Source: Ruminococcus gauvreauii (GTDB lineage: Bacteria; Bacillota; Clostridia; Lachnospirales; Lachnospiraceae). From it: 64,000 nucleotides of DNA. Both the position numbers and the translations under genes were made by a program. Below, one piece after another: positions 26,254 through 34,740 of this stretch; the first letter of the stretch is position 1; every line of letters starts with the position of its first letter. Location of the stretch: positions 3,596,001 through 3,660,000 of the forward strand of contig NZ_CP102290.1 in NCBI RefSeq assembly GCF_025151995.1. Direction: 5' to 3'. The notes below the pieces were generated by a model that ran no database searches, was not told the DNA's origin, and saw only the letters and a list, made by a program, of their open reading frames with translations.

Positions 26254-26661
26254 ATGAAAAAAGTTATTACCGTGGGAGTGTTTGATTATTTTCACCTTGG
26301 ACATCTCAGAGTGTTTGAGAATGCTAAAAAACTTGGCGATTATCTGATTGTTGCCGTTCAGGACGGAGGTTGTATTTTAAAGACAAAACCGGATGCTAAT
26401 GTTTTGTATACTACGGAACAGAGATTACATATGGTCAGTGCTTTAAAAGTAGTGGACGAGGTAATGATTTATGAAGAAGTTGATAAAACATTACCAGAGA
26501 CTGACTTTGATATATTTGCGATTGGGGGAGATCAGAACCATGCAGGATTCCAGCGCGCAGTAAAATGGTGTGAGGAAAATGGAAAAGGAGTTGTTCGGCT
26601 GCCCAGAACACCAGGAATTTGCTCATCACAGATTAAGAAGCAATTGGAAAGTTTGAAATAA
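26254..26661 (+). CDS. Glycerol-3-phosphate cytidylyltransferase (TagD-like)
   Basis: A 135-residue nucleotidyltransferase of the usual TagD length, with the VGVFDYFHLGHLRVFENAKK signature (HxGH) and RTPGICSSQIKK (RTxGISTT-like). It should make CDP-glycerol or a similar CDP-alcohol from CTP. With LicD (23423) and the GDPD-like protein (24296) it forms a phospho-alcohol decoration set inside locus B. Confidence 0.82.
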   Translation: MKKVITVGVFDYFHLGHLRVFENAKKLGDYLIVAVQDGGCILKTKPDANVLYTTEQRLHMVSALKVVDEVMIYEEVDKTLPETDFDIFAIGGDQNHAGFQRAVKWCEENGKGVVRLPRTPGICSSQIKKQLESLK

Positions 26662-26710
26662 TTTATATGCACAATGAGAATGTTTTAAATGAATGTTTAG
26701 GAGTACGGGG

Positions 26711-27952
26711 ATGAATCATGCATGGTTAACAATTAAAAGAAGAAAAGCAAATGAAACATTGTTTCTGGCAAGTATTTATTTGATGATTATCATGACGGTA
26801 TTTAATGGAAATACATATTTAGCCGGACTTTCCTTTGTTTGGTTTCCAAGTTTCCTTTTGCTTGGTGCAAGTCTTTTTATGAAAAAGCACTTGCAAGGAA
26901 AGCTAAATTTATTAGTGGTTTTTCTTGGGATTTCAGCTGCGTTATCCACATATCTTTCTAAAATTGAATTAAATCAATCAACATTTATAAATTTAGAGTT
27001 TTGTATACTTTCCTATGTGATTATTTCTAGTGTTGTTTTGTCGCATGACATGTTTAATGCAATTCTGAAGTTTTATGTGAATTTCGGTTTTTTATTATGC
27101 GTGATACTTATCTTTAATTACATATTTTCTGTAGGAATACAGGTGTTTAATGCCAGTAATATAAGAGTTACTATTCAGTATTTTGGAATTGCAAAAGATG
27201 TAAATTATTTATCTGCATTTATACTCCCGACATTCGCTTATCATTTGTATGTAGGACTATTTGCAAGACGCAGAAATTTATTAATGAAGGCAGCAATTAT
27301 TTTTGTTGCTATGTTTATTGCTGGTTCACGAGCATGTTTCATGGCAATGATGCTTACCATGAGTATTATATTTATTAAAATGGTTTTTGATTCTGAGCAT
27401 AAAATGAACAAACCATTAATTATTACTGCGCTGATCATTGGTGGGATAGTTCTCTATGTAATAGTGTCAAAAAGTGCCATTTTTGCAAGAACTATGGATT
27501 TTGATAATTATACAAGTAATTCCAGAGTTACGATATGGACATATGCAATGAATGGATTTTTTGCAAAACCGGTCATTGGAAGTGGGGTTGAATCGGGGTC
27601 TTATTATTCTCTGCTGGATACTCGATGGAAAACACATAACTGTTTTATTGATATTTTAGTTGGACAGGGCTTGATCGGAGCTTTTATTGTTCTGTGGATT
27701 TTTTTGGAACACAGAAAAGTGAACAGGGGGAATGGTGTGTTTATGGCCGGATTTATGATTTGCTTTTTTGTGCCATTGATTTTTGTTAATGGTTATGAGT
27801 GTGCCACATTTTGGATGCCAATGATAATTTGTAGATATATTTATAAAAAATGCAGAGAGACAAATGACATACTGACGTTGTTATATAAGCAAGATAAACG
27901 TGGGAGGAAGATGTATTATGAAGATAGGTATAGCAACGATTCATCATGCTAA
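26711..27952 (+). CDS. O-antigen/capsule polymerase, Wzy-like
   Basis: A 413-residue protein with about 10-12 membrane helices and the ligase/polymerase-type loop (NYTSNSRVTIWTYAMNGFFA, then VIGSGVESGS and THNCFIDILVGQGLIGAF). The start is ATG 26711 with AGGAG seven bases upstream. It should polymerise the locus B repeat unit on the outer membrane face, working with the flippase at 30286. The end of the gene overlaps the next start by 35 bp. Confidence 0.78.
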   Translation: MNHAWLTIKRRKANETLFLASIYLMIIMTVFNGNTYLAGLSFVWFPSFLLLGASLFMKKHLQGKLNLLVVFLGISAALSTYLSKIELNQSTFINLEFCILSYVIISSVVLSHDMFNAILKFYVNFGFLLCVILIFNYIFSVGIQVFNASNIRVTIQYFGIAKDVNYLSAFILPTFAYHLYVGLFARRRNLLMKAAIIFVAMFIAGSRACFMAMMLTMSIIFIKMVFDSEHKMNKPLIITALIIGGIVLYVIVSKSAIFARTMDFDNYTSNSRVTIWTYAMNGFFAKPVIGSGVESGSYYSLLDTRWKTHNCFIDILVGQGLIGAFIVLWIFLEHRKVNRGNGVFMAGFMICFFVPLIFVNGYECATFWMPMIICRYIYKKCRETNDILTLLYKQDKRGRKMYYEDRYSNDSSC

Positions 27953-29018
27953 ATTCAGTTATGGCGCATATCTTCAGGCGATGGCTATGGTTAAGCTGTG
28001 CCGAAACTTTAGTAACGATGTTAAAATAATAAATTATGAAAACATTTATGAGCAAACAGAATTGAAAACAAAAAATGTTTCATTTTTGAAAAAAATAAAG
28101 CAGTATACTAATTTTTATACGAGAATGTATCTATATAACATGAAAAAAAATCCGTATCGGGATTCGACAAAATTAGATTCTTTATACGGATGCGTTACAA
28201 AAAAGTATTATTCTGTTTTCGAATTGAGGGACTTACGTTATGATGTTTTGGTATGCGGAAGCGATCAAATTTGGAATCCGGAAATTATGGGAGAAATAGA
28301 TCCATTTTTCTTGTTGGATTTCGGCAAGGCTAAAAGAAGAGTATCCTACGCCGCGAGCATGGGAAGCTATGAAATAAATGATAGAGAGAAGGTTCTTTTC
28401 TCTGGTTATTTAAAAAATTTTACCGCAATTAGTGTTCGAGAGGAACATGCTAAAAAGCAATTGCAAGGTTTAACGAACAAAAAGATCCAAGTTGTCAGTG
28501 ATCCAACATTACTGTTGAGCCGGGCTGATTGGGAAGCATGTTTTCCTGATGAGCTTAGTTGTAAGAAAAAGGATGGTCCGAAATATATTTTATGTTTCTT
28601 TGTTTGGAATGGCATTTCAAAGTATATGGAGGATGTTAAAAAATATGCAAAAGAACTTAATTTGCCCATTTGGAATATTCAGGCTCACTCTAAGAAGATA
28701 AAAGGTGTTGATCAAGTAATTCAAGCCCCTACAGTTGGAGAGTTTCTTAGGCTTATAGATAATGCAGAACTTATTATTACAAATTCTTTTCATGGAGTTG
28801 CTTTTTCTTTGAATTTAAATAAAAACTTTATCCCTATTCTTAATATGAAAAATCCAGAAAGAGTAAAGAATCTTTTAAATAATATGGAGTTGGAACAACT
28901 AATAGATGCTGAGCCGAAAGAGGTAATGCATATGATAGATTATGATCAAGTCAATTTCAGAATGCGGCAGCTTAGAGATAAATCGTATCAGTGGCTAAAA
29001 AATGCAATTATAGGGTGA
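27918..29018 (+). CDS. Polysaccharide pyruvyl transferase family protein
   Basis: A 366-residue protein of the CsaB/WcaK pyruvyltransferase family: IATIHHAKFSYGAYLQAMAM at the start, LVCGSDQIWNP, SYAASMGS, VSDPTLLL and TNSFHGVAFSLNLNK. It transfers pyruvate from PEP to a sugar, creating an acidic ketal. The start ATG 27918 follows GGGAGGAAG. The neighbouring F420-hydrogenase beta-like protein at 29048 commonly accompanies this family in glycan loci. Confidence 0.85.
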   Translation: MKIGIATIHHAKFSYGAYLQAMAMVKLCRNFSNDVKIINYENIYEQTELKTKNVSFLKKIKQYTNFYTRMYLYNMKKNPYRDSTKLDSLYGCVTKKYYSVFELRDLRYDVLVCGSDQIWNPEIMGEIDPFFLLDFGKAKRRVSYAASMGSYEINDREKVLFSGYLKNFTAISVREEHAKKQLQGLTNKKIQVVSDPTLLLSRADWEACFPDELSCKKKDGPKYILCFFVWNGISKYMEDVKKYAKELNLPIWNIQAHSKKIKGVDQVIQAPTVGEFLRLIDNAELIITNSFHGVAFSLNLNKNFIPILNMKNPERVKNLLNNMELEQLIDAEPKEVMHMIDYDQVNFRMRQLRDKSYQWLKNAIIG

Positions 29019-29047
29019 TGGCAATATAAAAATGTAGGAGTACGATT

Positions 29048-30226
29048 ATGCTTGATTTTGATAAGAACTTGTGTATGGGGTGTACGGCATGTTATTCAAC
29101 ATGTTCACATGAAGCCGTACAAATGAAACAATCTGAAAAAGGATTTTATATTTCATATATTGACACTGAAAAATGTATAGAATGTGGATTATGCGAAAAA
29201 GTATGCCCAGTTGTAAATAAACCGACAATGGAGAGAGAATTATCTGAGTTAAAATGCTATGCAACCTATGTTTTAGAAGAGTCAAATAGGATAAAAAGTA
29301 CCTCGGGCGGTGTTTTTTATGAGCTGGCAAAAAATATCATACATAATGGCGGCGTGGTTTGCGGATGTATTTGGGACAATGAATTTGTTGCAAGGCATAT
29401 ATGTACAGATGATCTAACTATGGTTGAGAAAATGCGTGGCTCAAAATATGTTCAAAGTGATCTTGGAGATTGCTTTAAAGAAATTAAAAAGATTTCAAAA
29501 ACAAGAAAAGTATTGTTTTGTGGTCTGCCTTGTCAGGTTACGGCATTGAAAAGATGTATAAAAGACACAGATAATATTTTAAGCGTTTCCCTAATATGCG
29601 GGGGATGTCCTTCACCGGAGGTTTGGCGTTTATATAAAGAGGATTTAGAAAAAAAAGAAAAAAGTAAACTAATACATGTTAATCATCGTAGTAAGTCTAA
29701 GGGCTGGCTTGTAGCTAATATGCAGTATAATTTCCAAAATGGAAATAATATACATGAAGTTCTTATGCAAAATATTTATGGAGCAAATTACGTAAAGGGT
29801 TTGACAATTTGCGAGGCGTGTTTTGAATGCTCATTTAAAATTAATTCTTTAGATACGGATATCATTATAGGAGACCATTGGGGGATTAATAAAAAAATGA
29901 TAAAGGAATGTAAAAACATGGGTTCGTCTGTGATTATTCCATTGACTATAAAGGGGGAAAAAATATTCTCGGATATAAAATCATTGTTGAAGGTGGAGTT
30001 GGAGAATTTAGATAATGTAATCAAAGTGAATCCACCTTTAGTCGAAAAACATTCAAGAAATAATAAAAGTGAATTTTTTTTTAGCTCCTTGTACACTTTG
30101 AATATTTCAGAAAATTTGTCGGAAAATATGCCAGAGATTTCACATGGCGAAATCAGACGCTTACTTTACAAATTGGGAATATATATACCTATTTACAATT
30201 TAATTTGGAAACTACGTCATAGATAG
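29048..30226 (+). CDS. Coenzyme F420 hydrogenase/dehydrogenase beta-subunit-like iron-sulfur protein
   Basis: A 392-residue protein. Two 4Fe-4S motifs lie at residues 10-60 (CMGCTACYSTC and CIECGLCEKVCPV). The FrhB-type N and C domains follow (STSGGVFYELAK, KYVQSDLG, FCGLPCQVTALKR, CSFKINSLDTDIIIGDHWG). Such proteins recur next to pyruvyl transferases in surface-glycan clusters, with no proven reaction; a flavin/iron-sulfur redox step on a sugar is likely. Confidence 0.82.
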   Translation: MLDFDKNLCMGCTACYSTCSHEAVQMKQSEKGFYISYIDTEKCIECGLCEKVCPVVNKPTMERELSELKCYATYVLEESNRIKSTSGGVFYELAKNIIHNGGVVCGCIWDNEFVARHICTDDLTMVEKMRGSKYVQSDLGDCFKEIKKISKTRKVLFCGLPCQVTALKRCIKDTDNILSVSLICGGCPSPEVWRLYKEDLEKKEKSKLIHVNHRSKSKGWLVANMQYNFQNGNNIHEVLMQNIYGANYVKGLTICEACFECSFKINSLDTDIIIGDHWGINKKMIKECKNMGSSVIIPLTIKGEKIFSDIKSLLKVELENLDNVIKVNPPLVEKHSRNNKSEFFFSSLYTLNISENLSENMPEISHGEIRRLLYKLGIYIPIYNLIWKLRHR

Positions 30227-30285
30227 GTAATGGTAATTACGTAAAATGTATTGTTATTTCAAAAAGAAGAAAGATTTTTAATATA

Positions 30286-31692
30286 ATGAGTAGAGAAAAA
30301 GAACTTGTAAAAAACACGGGTATATTGGCAATAGGTAAACTAAGTGCTAAATTATTTACATTTTTATTGTTGCCTTTGTATACATCTGTTTTGCTTCCCG
30401 AGGACTACGGAACGATAGATGTCTTACAAACAGTAATTTCATTATCGCTATATATTGTCACATTGCAAATTGATGCTGCAATATTTCGGTATTTAATTGA
30501 ATATAGAAATTCTGAAAATAAACAGATTGAATATTTGTCCTCCGGTATGTTAGTTTATTTGGCAGGATCTGTAGTTTTTACTATTGCTATTGTTATTTTA
30601 AATATATTTTGGCCAATACCACATGTTTTATTGCTCATTGCCGCATATTGGGTGAATTCGTTTGCCAATATTATGCTTAACGTACTTAGGGGATATGGTC
30701 ATAACGGCATGTATTCAGTAGTAAGCACGGCAATAACAGTGGTTGCATTAATTACGAATATCTTGCTTATTTTAGTATTTCATTTTGGTGGAGAAGCTAT
30801 CCTTATTGCGCTGTTTGTTTCGAATCTTTTTGGTGGCATCAGTGTATTTTTATATGAGAAACTCTGGAAAAAAATTCAGCTTAACTCCGTTGATATCTGC
30901 AAATTAAAGGAGATGCTTTCTTATTCAATTCCGCTTGTACCTACTGCTGTTTCATGGTGGGTTGCTAATATGTCTGACAGGGTTTTAATACTAGTGTTTC
31001 TTGGCAATACATTTAATGGTATTTATGCTGCTGCAAATAAGTTGCCTGCAATTTATACAACTATTTATACGATTTTCAACTTGGCATGGACAGAAAATGT
31101 TACTATTTCAATGAAAGATAAAGATAGAGATGGCTATTTAAATAGAATGATGGAATCATCATACAGATTGTTTTCTTTTCTTGTATTGGGAATAATTTGT
31201 TGTTCGTCATTACTGTTTGAAATTTTAATAGGTATAAATTACAGGGGTGCCTATCCTCATATTTTTATCCTGTTGCTTGCAGTATTTGTTAATTCTATGT
31301 GCTCAATGTATGGAGGAATGTTTATTGGATTCAAGGATTCAAAAACGACGGGTATTACTACAATTCTGGGAGCAGTTGTAAATTTAATTGTAAATTTATG
31401 TTTAATCAATGTTATTGGTTTATATGCGGCATCTGTTTCCACACTTATATCATATTTGGTAATACTCTTCGCACGAATGAAAGTATCAGAACGAATGATC
31501 AAAATCAGATTGCCATTAAGGTTCACACTTCAATTACTGGTTATGTTTGCTATCGTTGGAGTGGTTTATTTTGTTAACAATCATATATTGATGTTGTTTG
31601 TGTTAATCTTGGTCTGTGTTTGGGGATATTTTAATAATAAAGAAATTGTTTGGAAAATTTTCAAAACAATGAGAGCCAAAATAATGCAATAG
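30286..31692 (+). CDS. Polysaccharide flippase, Wzx-like
   Basis: A 468-residue protein with 12-14 predicted helices and the family N-terminus (KNTGILAIGKLSAKLFTFLL, LPLYTSVLLPEDYGTIDVLQ). It exports lipid-linked repeat units made by locus B. It is the last gene of the locus, about 15 kb downstream of loaP, which is the length of operon for which processive antitermination is useful. Confidence 0.86.
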   Translation: MSREKELVKNTGILAIGKLSAKLFTFLLLPLYTSVLLPEDYGTIDVLQTVISLSLYIVTLQIDAAIFRYLIEYRNSENKQIEYLSSGMLVYLAGSVVFTIAIVILNIFWPIPHVLLLIAAYWVNSFANIMLNVLRGYGHNGMYSVVSTAITVVALITNILLILVFHFGGEAILIALFVSNLFGGISVFLYEKLWKKIQLNSVDICKLKEMLSYSIPLVPTAVSWWVANMSDRVLILVFLGNTFNGIYAAANKLPAIYTTIYTIFNLAWTENVTISMKDKDRDGYLNRMMESSYRLFSFLVLGIICCSSLLFEILIGINYRGAYPHIFILLLAVFVNSMCSMYGGMFIGFKDSKTTGITTILGAVVNLIVNLCLINVIGLYAASVSTLISYLVILFARMKVSERMIKIRLPLRFTLQLLVMFAIVGVVYFVNNHILMLFVLILVCVWGYFNNKEIVWKIFKTMRAKIMQ

Positions 31693-31784
31693 TTAAATTG
31701 TTTTATACTTAGATTGTTTCTGAGTAGTATAAGTGAAGTTCAAGTTTTGTGTAAATAGAAAAATTAATATACAGCCACATTAGG

Positions 31785-31920
31785 TAAGTGCCAGATTTTC
31801 CAAGACGCCATCTCAATATCGCGGTACCTATGTGCGCAAAGTACAGGATTTTCTAAACGTATTCCGTTCTCGGTGCCACATCCTGAAGATTCTCATCCAG
31901 AGCTATACTGGGGTTGTAAA
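31785..31920 (+). pseudogene. Possible ISL3-type transposase remnant
   Basis: One frame reads SQYRGTYVRKVQDFLNVF, which resembles the GTYERKVQDLPILGKS segment of the ISL3 fragment at 11461-11720. No start, zinc ribbon or long frame remains. The match is short and could be chance. The rest of 31693-32063 shows only the hairpin listed next. Confidence 0.3.
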
Positions 31921-31951
31921 TAAGATGGTGTGGCGGAAGGATTAAATAGAT

Positions 31952-31985
31952 CAGGCAGCATGAGGCTTTTACATCATGCTGCCTG
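31952..31985 (-). terminator. Hairpin between convergent transcription units, possible terminator
   Basis: CAGGCAGCATGA (31952-31963) pairs perfectly with TCATGCTGCCTG (31974-31985). It lies between the rightward end of locus B and the 3' end of the leftward gene at 32064. T runs beside it are weak in both directions, so terminator strength is uncertain. Confidence 0.5.
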
Positions 31986-32063
31986 TAAAATTAAAATGAT
32001 TAGATTAACACGAAATAGAGAGGTGTTGTTTAACACAGATTTACATGCGGCATTCGGCAAATG

Positions 32064-33344
32064 TCAACTTGATTCTTCGGTGGTCTGCGCTGTTATCCTG
32101 GTGCTGTCGCCGCTGGAGCGCGAGAAGCTGACGTGCAGTTTCTGATCCGTGCCGTCAATAGTGATAAACACATCGCCGTCATCCTCGTCGGTAATGTTGC
32201 AGTAAAAATTATTTTTCACAGTGTAGCGCCGGCCACCGGAGGTAAATTCCACCCACCAGTAATCCCATCTTGCTCCCAGGCCATTCTGATAGTAAAAGTT
32301 TCCCAGATGCTTCATGGAAAAGGTGTCAGGGACGTCCGTAAGGCTTACCGTGCTTGTCAGTTTTTCTTCGTTTCCGCGCCGGTGACGGAGGGTGACGCTG
32401 TCAAGCTGGCTGCCCCAGAGGTTCCGAAAACAGAAGCTTCCTGTTTTCAGCTTCAGGCGGTAGTATTCCAGATCTCTGGTGCTGTAGGGAGAATCCTCCA
32501 ACCTATGTTCAAAAAGCGGCGCCCTTCCCCATTTGGAGATGAGCATCAAGGGCGGACCTGCTGATACCACAAGTGCTGTATGGTGACCGTCCGGCGGGTC
32601 ATGGTAATACACGATGTCTCCTGCCCTCAGATTCGCTTTGGAAACGGATTGATAGGCGTCGAAATCCGCCAGATATTCGTCTGCTTCATTCAGCCAGAAT
32701 AGATTCATCTGGGTATTCTGACGATACCAGCCATAGGAGTGGCAGTTATAATTCGTGGTTGCCTCGGATTGGTAGATAGCCTTGGAATATATCCGTTGAT
32801 AGTCAGATCTATACTGGATTTTTTCCTGTGGGCTAAGCCTTTCGCCAAGCTGGAAAACGTCATAGACCAGGTTGCCGCCCGGAGTGTACAGCTTTGGTAC
32901 AGCTGCCTCAGAAGGCTTTTCATCCAGCACAGATGCAAGCATCGAGCGTTCTTTCTGAGTCAGACGGGATGCAAGTTCTCTGTGGGTGAGCAGGACCAGA
33001 AGGCTTTTGCGCTTCCACCCTGTGTCACTGTCGGGTGGATCGGCTTTTGTTTCCGTCTGCTTCAGGTATCTGTCCAGAGCTGCTGAAGGGGCATCCGGTC
33101 TCTGATAGAACTCTTCCAGGGCATCAAAATTCTTTCGCAGATAGGAGATGCCTTCCCCGATGCTGGAGTACGCGTAGAGAATGGGGAGCATCGGATAGTC
33201 CAGCACGGCTTCCAGCAGTTCCTCAGTAGTAAATGCTGTGAATTGTTCCCGTGGGATCTGGCAGGCCTGCAGTTTCTCCTCCTGCGTGTTCAGAAGGTTC
33301 CAGCGGCTGCTTCCGGGAACGATTGGGTATTGGTATGGCTCCAT
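32064..33344 (-). CDS. Papain-like cysteine peptidase/amidase-like protein, role unknown
   Basis: A 426-residue protein without a signal peptide. A possible NlpC/P60- or CHAP-like core lies in the middle: YNCHSYGWYRQ (candidate catalytic Cys, about residue 200) and GDIVYYHDPPDGHHTALVVS (candidate His). The C-terminal 140 residues (RNLWGSQLDSVTLRHRRGNE, WWVEFTSGGRRYTVKNNFYC) look like a separate beta-rich domain. It appears co-transcribed with the gene at 33372 (27-bp gap) and has AAAGGAG before its start. It might be an effector or a wall hydrolase exported by another route. The fold call is tentative. Confidence 0.55.
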   Translation of the reverse strand: MEPYQYPIVPGSSRWNLLNTQEEKLQACQIPREQFTAFTTEELLEAVLDYPMLPILYAYSSIGEGISYLRKNFDALEEFYQRPDAPSAALDRYLKQTETKADPPDSDTGWKRKSLLVLLTHRELASRLTQKERSMLASVLDEKPSEAAVPKLYTPGGNLVYDVFQLGERLSPQEKIQYRSDYQRIYSKAIYQSEATTNYNCHSYGWYRQNTQMNLFWLNEADEYLADFDAYQSVSKANLRAGDIVYYHDPPDGHHTALVVSAGPPLMLISKWGRAPLFEHRLEDSPYSTRDLEYYRLKLKTGSFCFRNLWGSQLDSVTLRHRRGNEEKLTSTVSLTDVPDTFSMKHLGNFYYQNGLGARWDYWWVEFTSGGRRYTVKNNFYCNITDEDDGDVFITIDGTDQKLHVSFSRSSGDSTRITAQTTEESS

Positions 33345-33371
33345 GGTATCACGCTCCTTTTGAGACAGAGT

Positions 33372-34121
33372 TTAAATCTCCAGTTCAGCAATGTATTGAG
33401 AAGCACGATCCCCCAATTTGTTGATGACCTGCTGCCTTACCGTCTTATAAATATCCTGGTTCAGGTGAATCGTCTGCGTGGAATAATACAATTGCATGTC
33501 ACTTGAGCTGAATTTTGACCAGAAAATGCTGGTCACAGTCTCCGTGGATGAAAAATAGGAACTGGAAATAGTGGTAGACACGCCGCCCGCATGCTCCGCA
33601 CATGCCGCTATGCGGAAATTTCCGGCGGAGGAGGAGTGGGAGGAGGTATCAAAGATCCTGCCGGGGCTGGATGTGCGCGCGAGCGCGCGGAGCGCCTTGA
33701 TGGCGGCCATGATTGCCTTCAGTTCATTGTCTGTGGCGATGGCAGCCACCAGGTTGATGATGACATCACCGAGATCGATCGTGGCAGAGCTTGCCTCAAA
33801 TTTGTTAAAACCGAAGCTTTCAATGACCCATCCGATATTGCCCAGCACTGTTTTGTAGAACGCATACCAGTTGACAGGGTCATTTTCGGGGTCATGCTGT
33901 TTGGTGGCTGCCAACTGTGCCAGCAGCATGGAATTGAGTACGTCAGATTTAGACTGACCGCTCACGTTGTTGACAAAGGAGGCGACAGTTCCGGCATCCA
34001 CGCTGGCGGAGGAATCACCGGCGCCCTCACAGACAGAGCGCAGAGCTTCCGGCGTGTCACAAAGCTCCAGATTTTCGATAAAACGTACCCTCTCCTCCTG
34101 AGATAATCCATTATGTAACAT
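33372..34121 (-). CDS. Unrecognised protein upstream of the peptidase-like gene
   Basis: A 249-residue protein that I do not recognise. The start at 34121 is chosen because AGAAGGGAAG lies just upstream. The N-terminal 70 residues are acidic and helical (LSQEERVRFIENLELCDTPE). The middle has an Ala/Ile-rich, amphipathic or membrane-active-looking stretch (LGDVIINLVAAIATDNELKA, then IMAAIKALRALA). The C-terminal half is Ser/Thr-rich beta-like sequence (STTISSSYFSSTETVTSIFW). No secretion signal is visible. It heads a two-gene leftward unit with the peptidase-like protein and diverges from the deaminase operon. Confidence 0.6.
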   Translation of the reverse strand: MLHNGLSQEERVRFIENLELCDTPEALRSVCEGAGDSSASVDAGTVASFVNNVSGQSKSDVLNSMLLAQLAATKQHDPENDPVNWYAFYKTVLGNIGWVIESFGFNKFEASSATIDLGDVIINLVAAIATDNELKAIMAAIKALRALARTSSPGRIFDTSSHSSSAGNFRIAACAEHAGGVSTTISSSYFSSTETVTSIFWSKFSSSDMQLYYSTQTIHLNQDIYKTVRQQVINKLGDRASQYIAELEI

Positions 34122-34320
34122 AAGCTTCCCTTCTTTCATTTTTGTATAGTGTTTGTGGGTTTCATAAAACATAAAAATCTGATAATTAAAATATATCACA
34201 TGAAATAATAGAAATTTGTCAAAAACATGAACGGAAATCTATAAAATTTATCCGCAAAATAAGATTGAACGATAATTGACTCTGGGATGACTGGGTGATG
34301 AAAAATATGAAGAATACTAA

Positions 34321-34478
34321 ATTGTAACTGTTCAGGAGTGGCGCATCTTCTTGACCGGAAAACCGGTCAAGAAGCATCGGATGTTCATCCGATGTGGAAA
34401 TTGGTGCCAAAAGCGGCTTACAAGCAAGCTTGACGCTACTTTTGTACCAATTTCCCCGCCGTCCTGAACTGTTACAAT
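34321..34478. repeat. 158-bp element with terminal inverted repeats and nested hairpins
   Basis: The ends ATTGTAACTGTTCAGGA (34321-34337) and TCCTGAACTGTTACAAT (34462-34478) are inverted repeats with one mismatch. Inside are a perfect 12-bp hairpin with an AAAA loop (34347-34374), an 8-bp hairpin (34375-34394) and a 10-bp stem GGAAATTGGT/ACCAATTTCC (34396-34405, 34446-34455) with more pairing in its loop. As RNA it would fold into a multi-arm junction. It could be a palindromic intergenic repeat or a small RNA gene controlling the deaminase gene 260 bp downstream. No good promoter is visible before it. Confidence 0.65.
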
Positions 34479-34512
34479 AAATTGTTTAAATATACAAATA
34501 GCAGTTGAAATT

Positions 34513-34541
34513 TTGCAAAAAAACAGTTATCCTTATATTAA
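34513..34541 (+). promoter_or_regulatory. Candidate promoter of the deaminase operon or its leader RNA
   Basis: -35 TTGCAA (34513-34518), 17-bp spacer, -10 TATTAA (34536-34541). Transcription would begin near 34548, giving a leader of about 190 nt before the ATG at 34741, with a terminator-like hairpin at 34627-34672. The match to consensus is moderate. Confidence 0.4.
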
Positions 34542-34626
34542 CAAAGCCGTTTTATGATTCGTGTGGTTTGTAGCATGAGAGAGAAGTGGCATAAGCAGTG
34601 AGACAACCAATCATAGTATTAATTAC

Positions 34627-34672
34627 AAGCCTGTTTTCTGGTGGTGCGGCGCCGGAACGGGCTTCTTTTATT
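34627..34672 (+). terminator. Terminator-like hairpin in the leader of the deaminase gene
   Basis: AAGCCTGTT (34627-34635) pairs with AACGGGCTT (34656-34664) with one G-U pair in RNA, followed by CTTTTATT. It lies 70-110 bp upstream of the deaminase start and downstream of the candidate promoter. It could end a short (about 125 nt) RNA and act as an attenuator. Confidence 0.5.
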
Positions 34673-34740
34673 ACACAGGAAATTTCTGCGGAATCTGTTT
34701 TATGTTAAAACGGCACAGAAATGTGAGAGGAAGATCAACG

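Noticed and set aside
32133..34106. Plus-strand frames of up to 171 codons opposite the peptidase-like gene and its partner
   Set aside because: The minus-strand genes have good ribosome sites, a 27-bp gap and protein-like composition; the plus-strand frames have none of these.
34219..34410. A 63-codon minus-strand frame across the structured element
   Set aside because: It covers perfect hairpins, lacks a ribosome site and has low-complexity residues; it is a by-product of the palindromic DNA.
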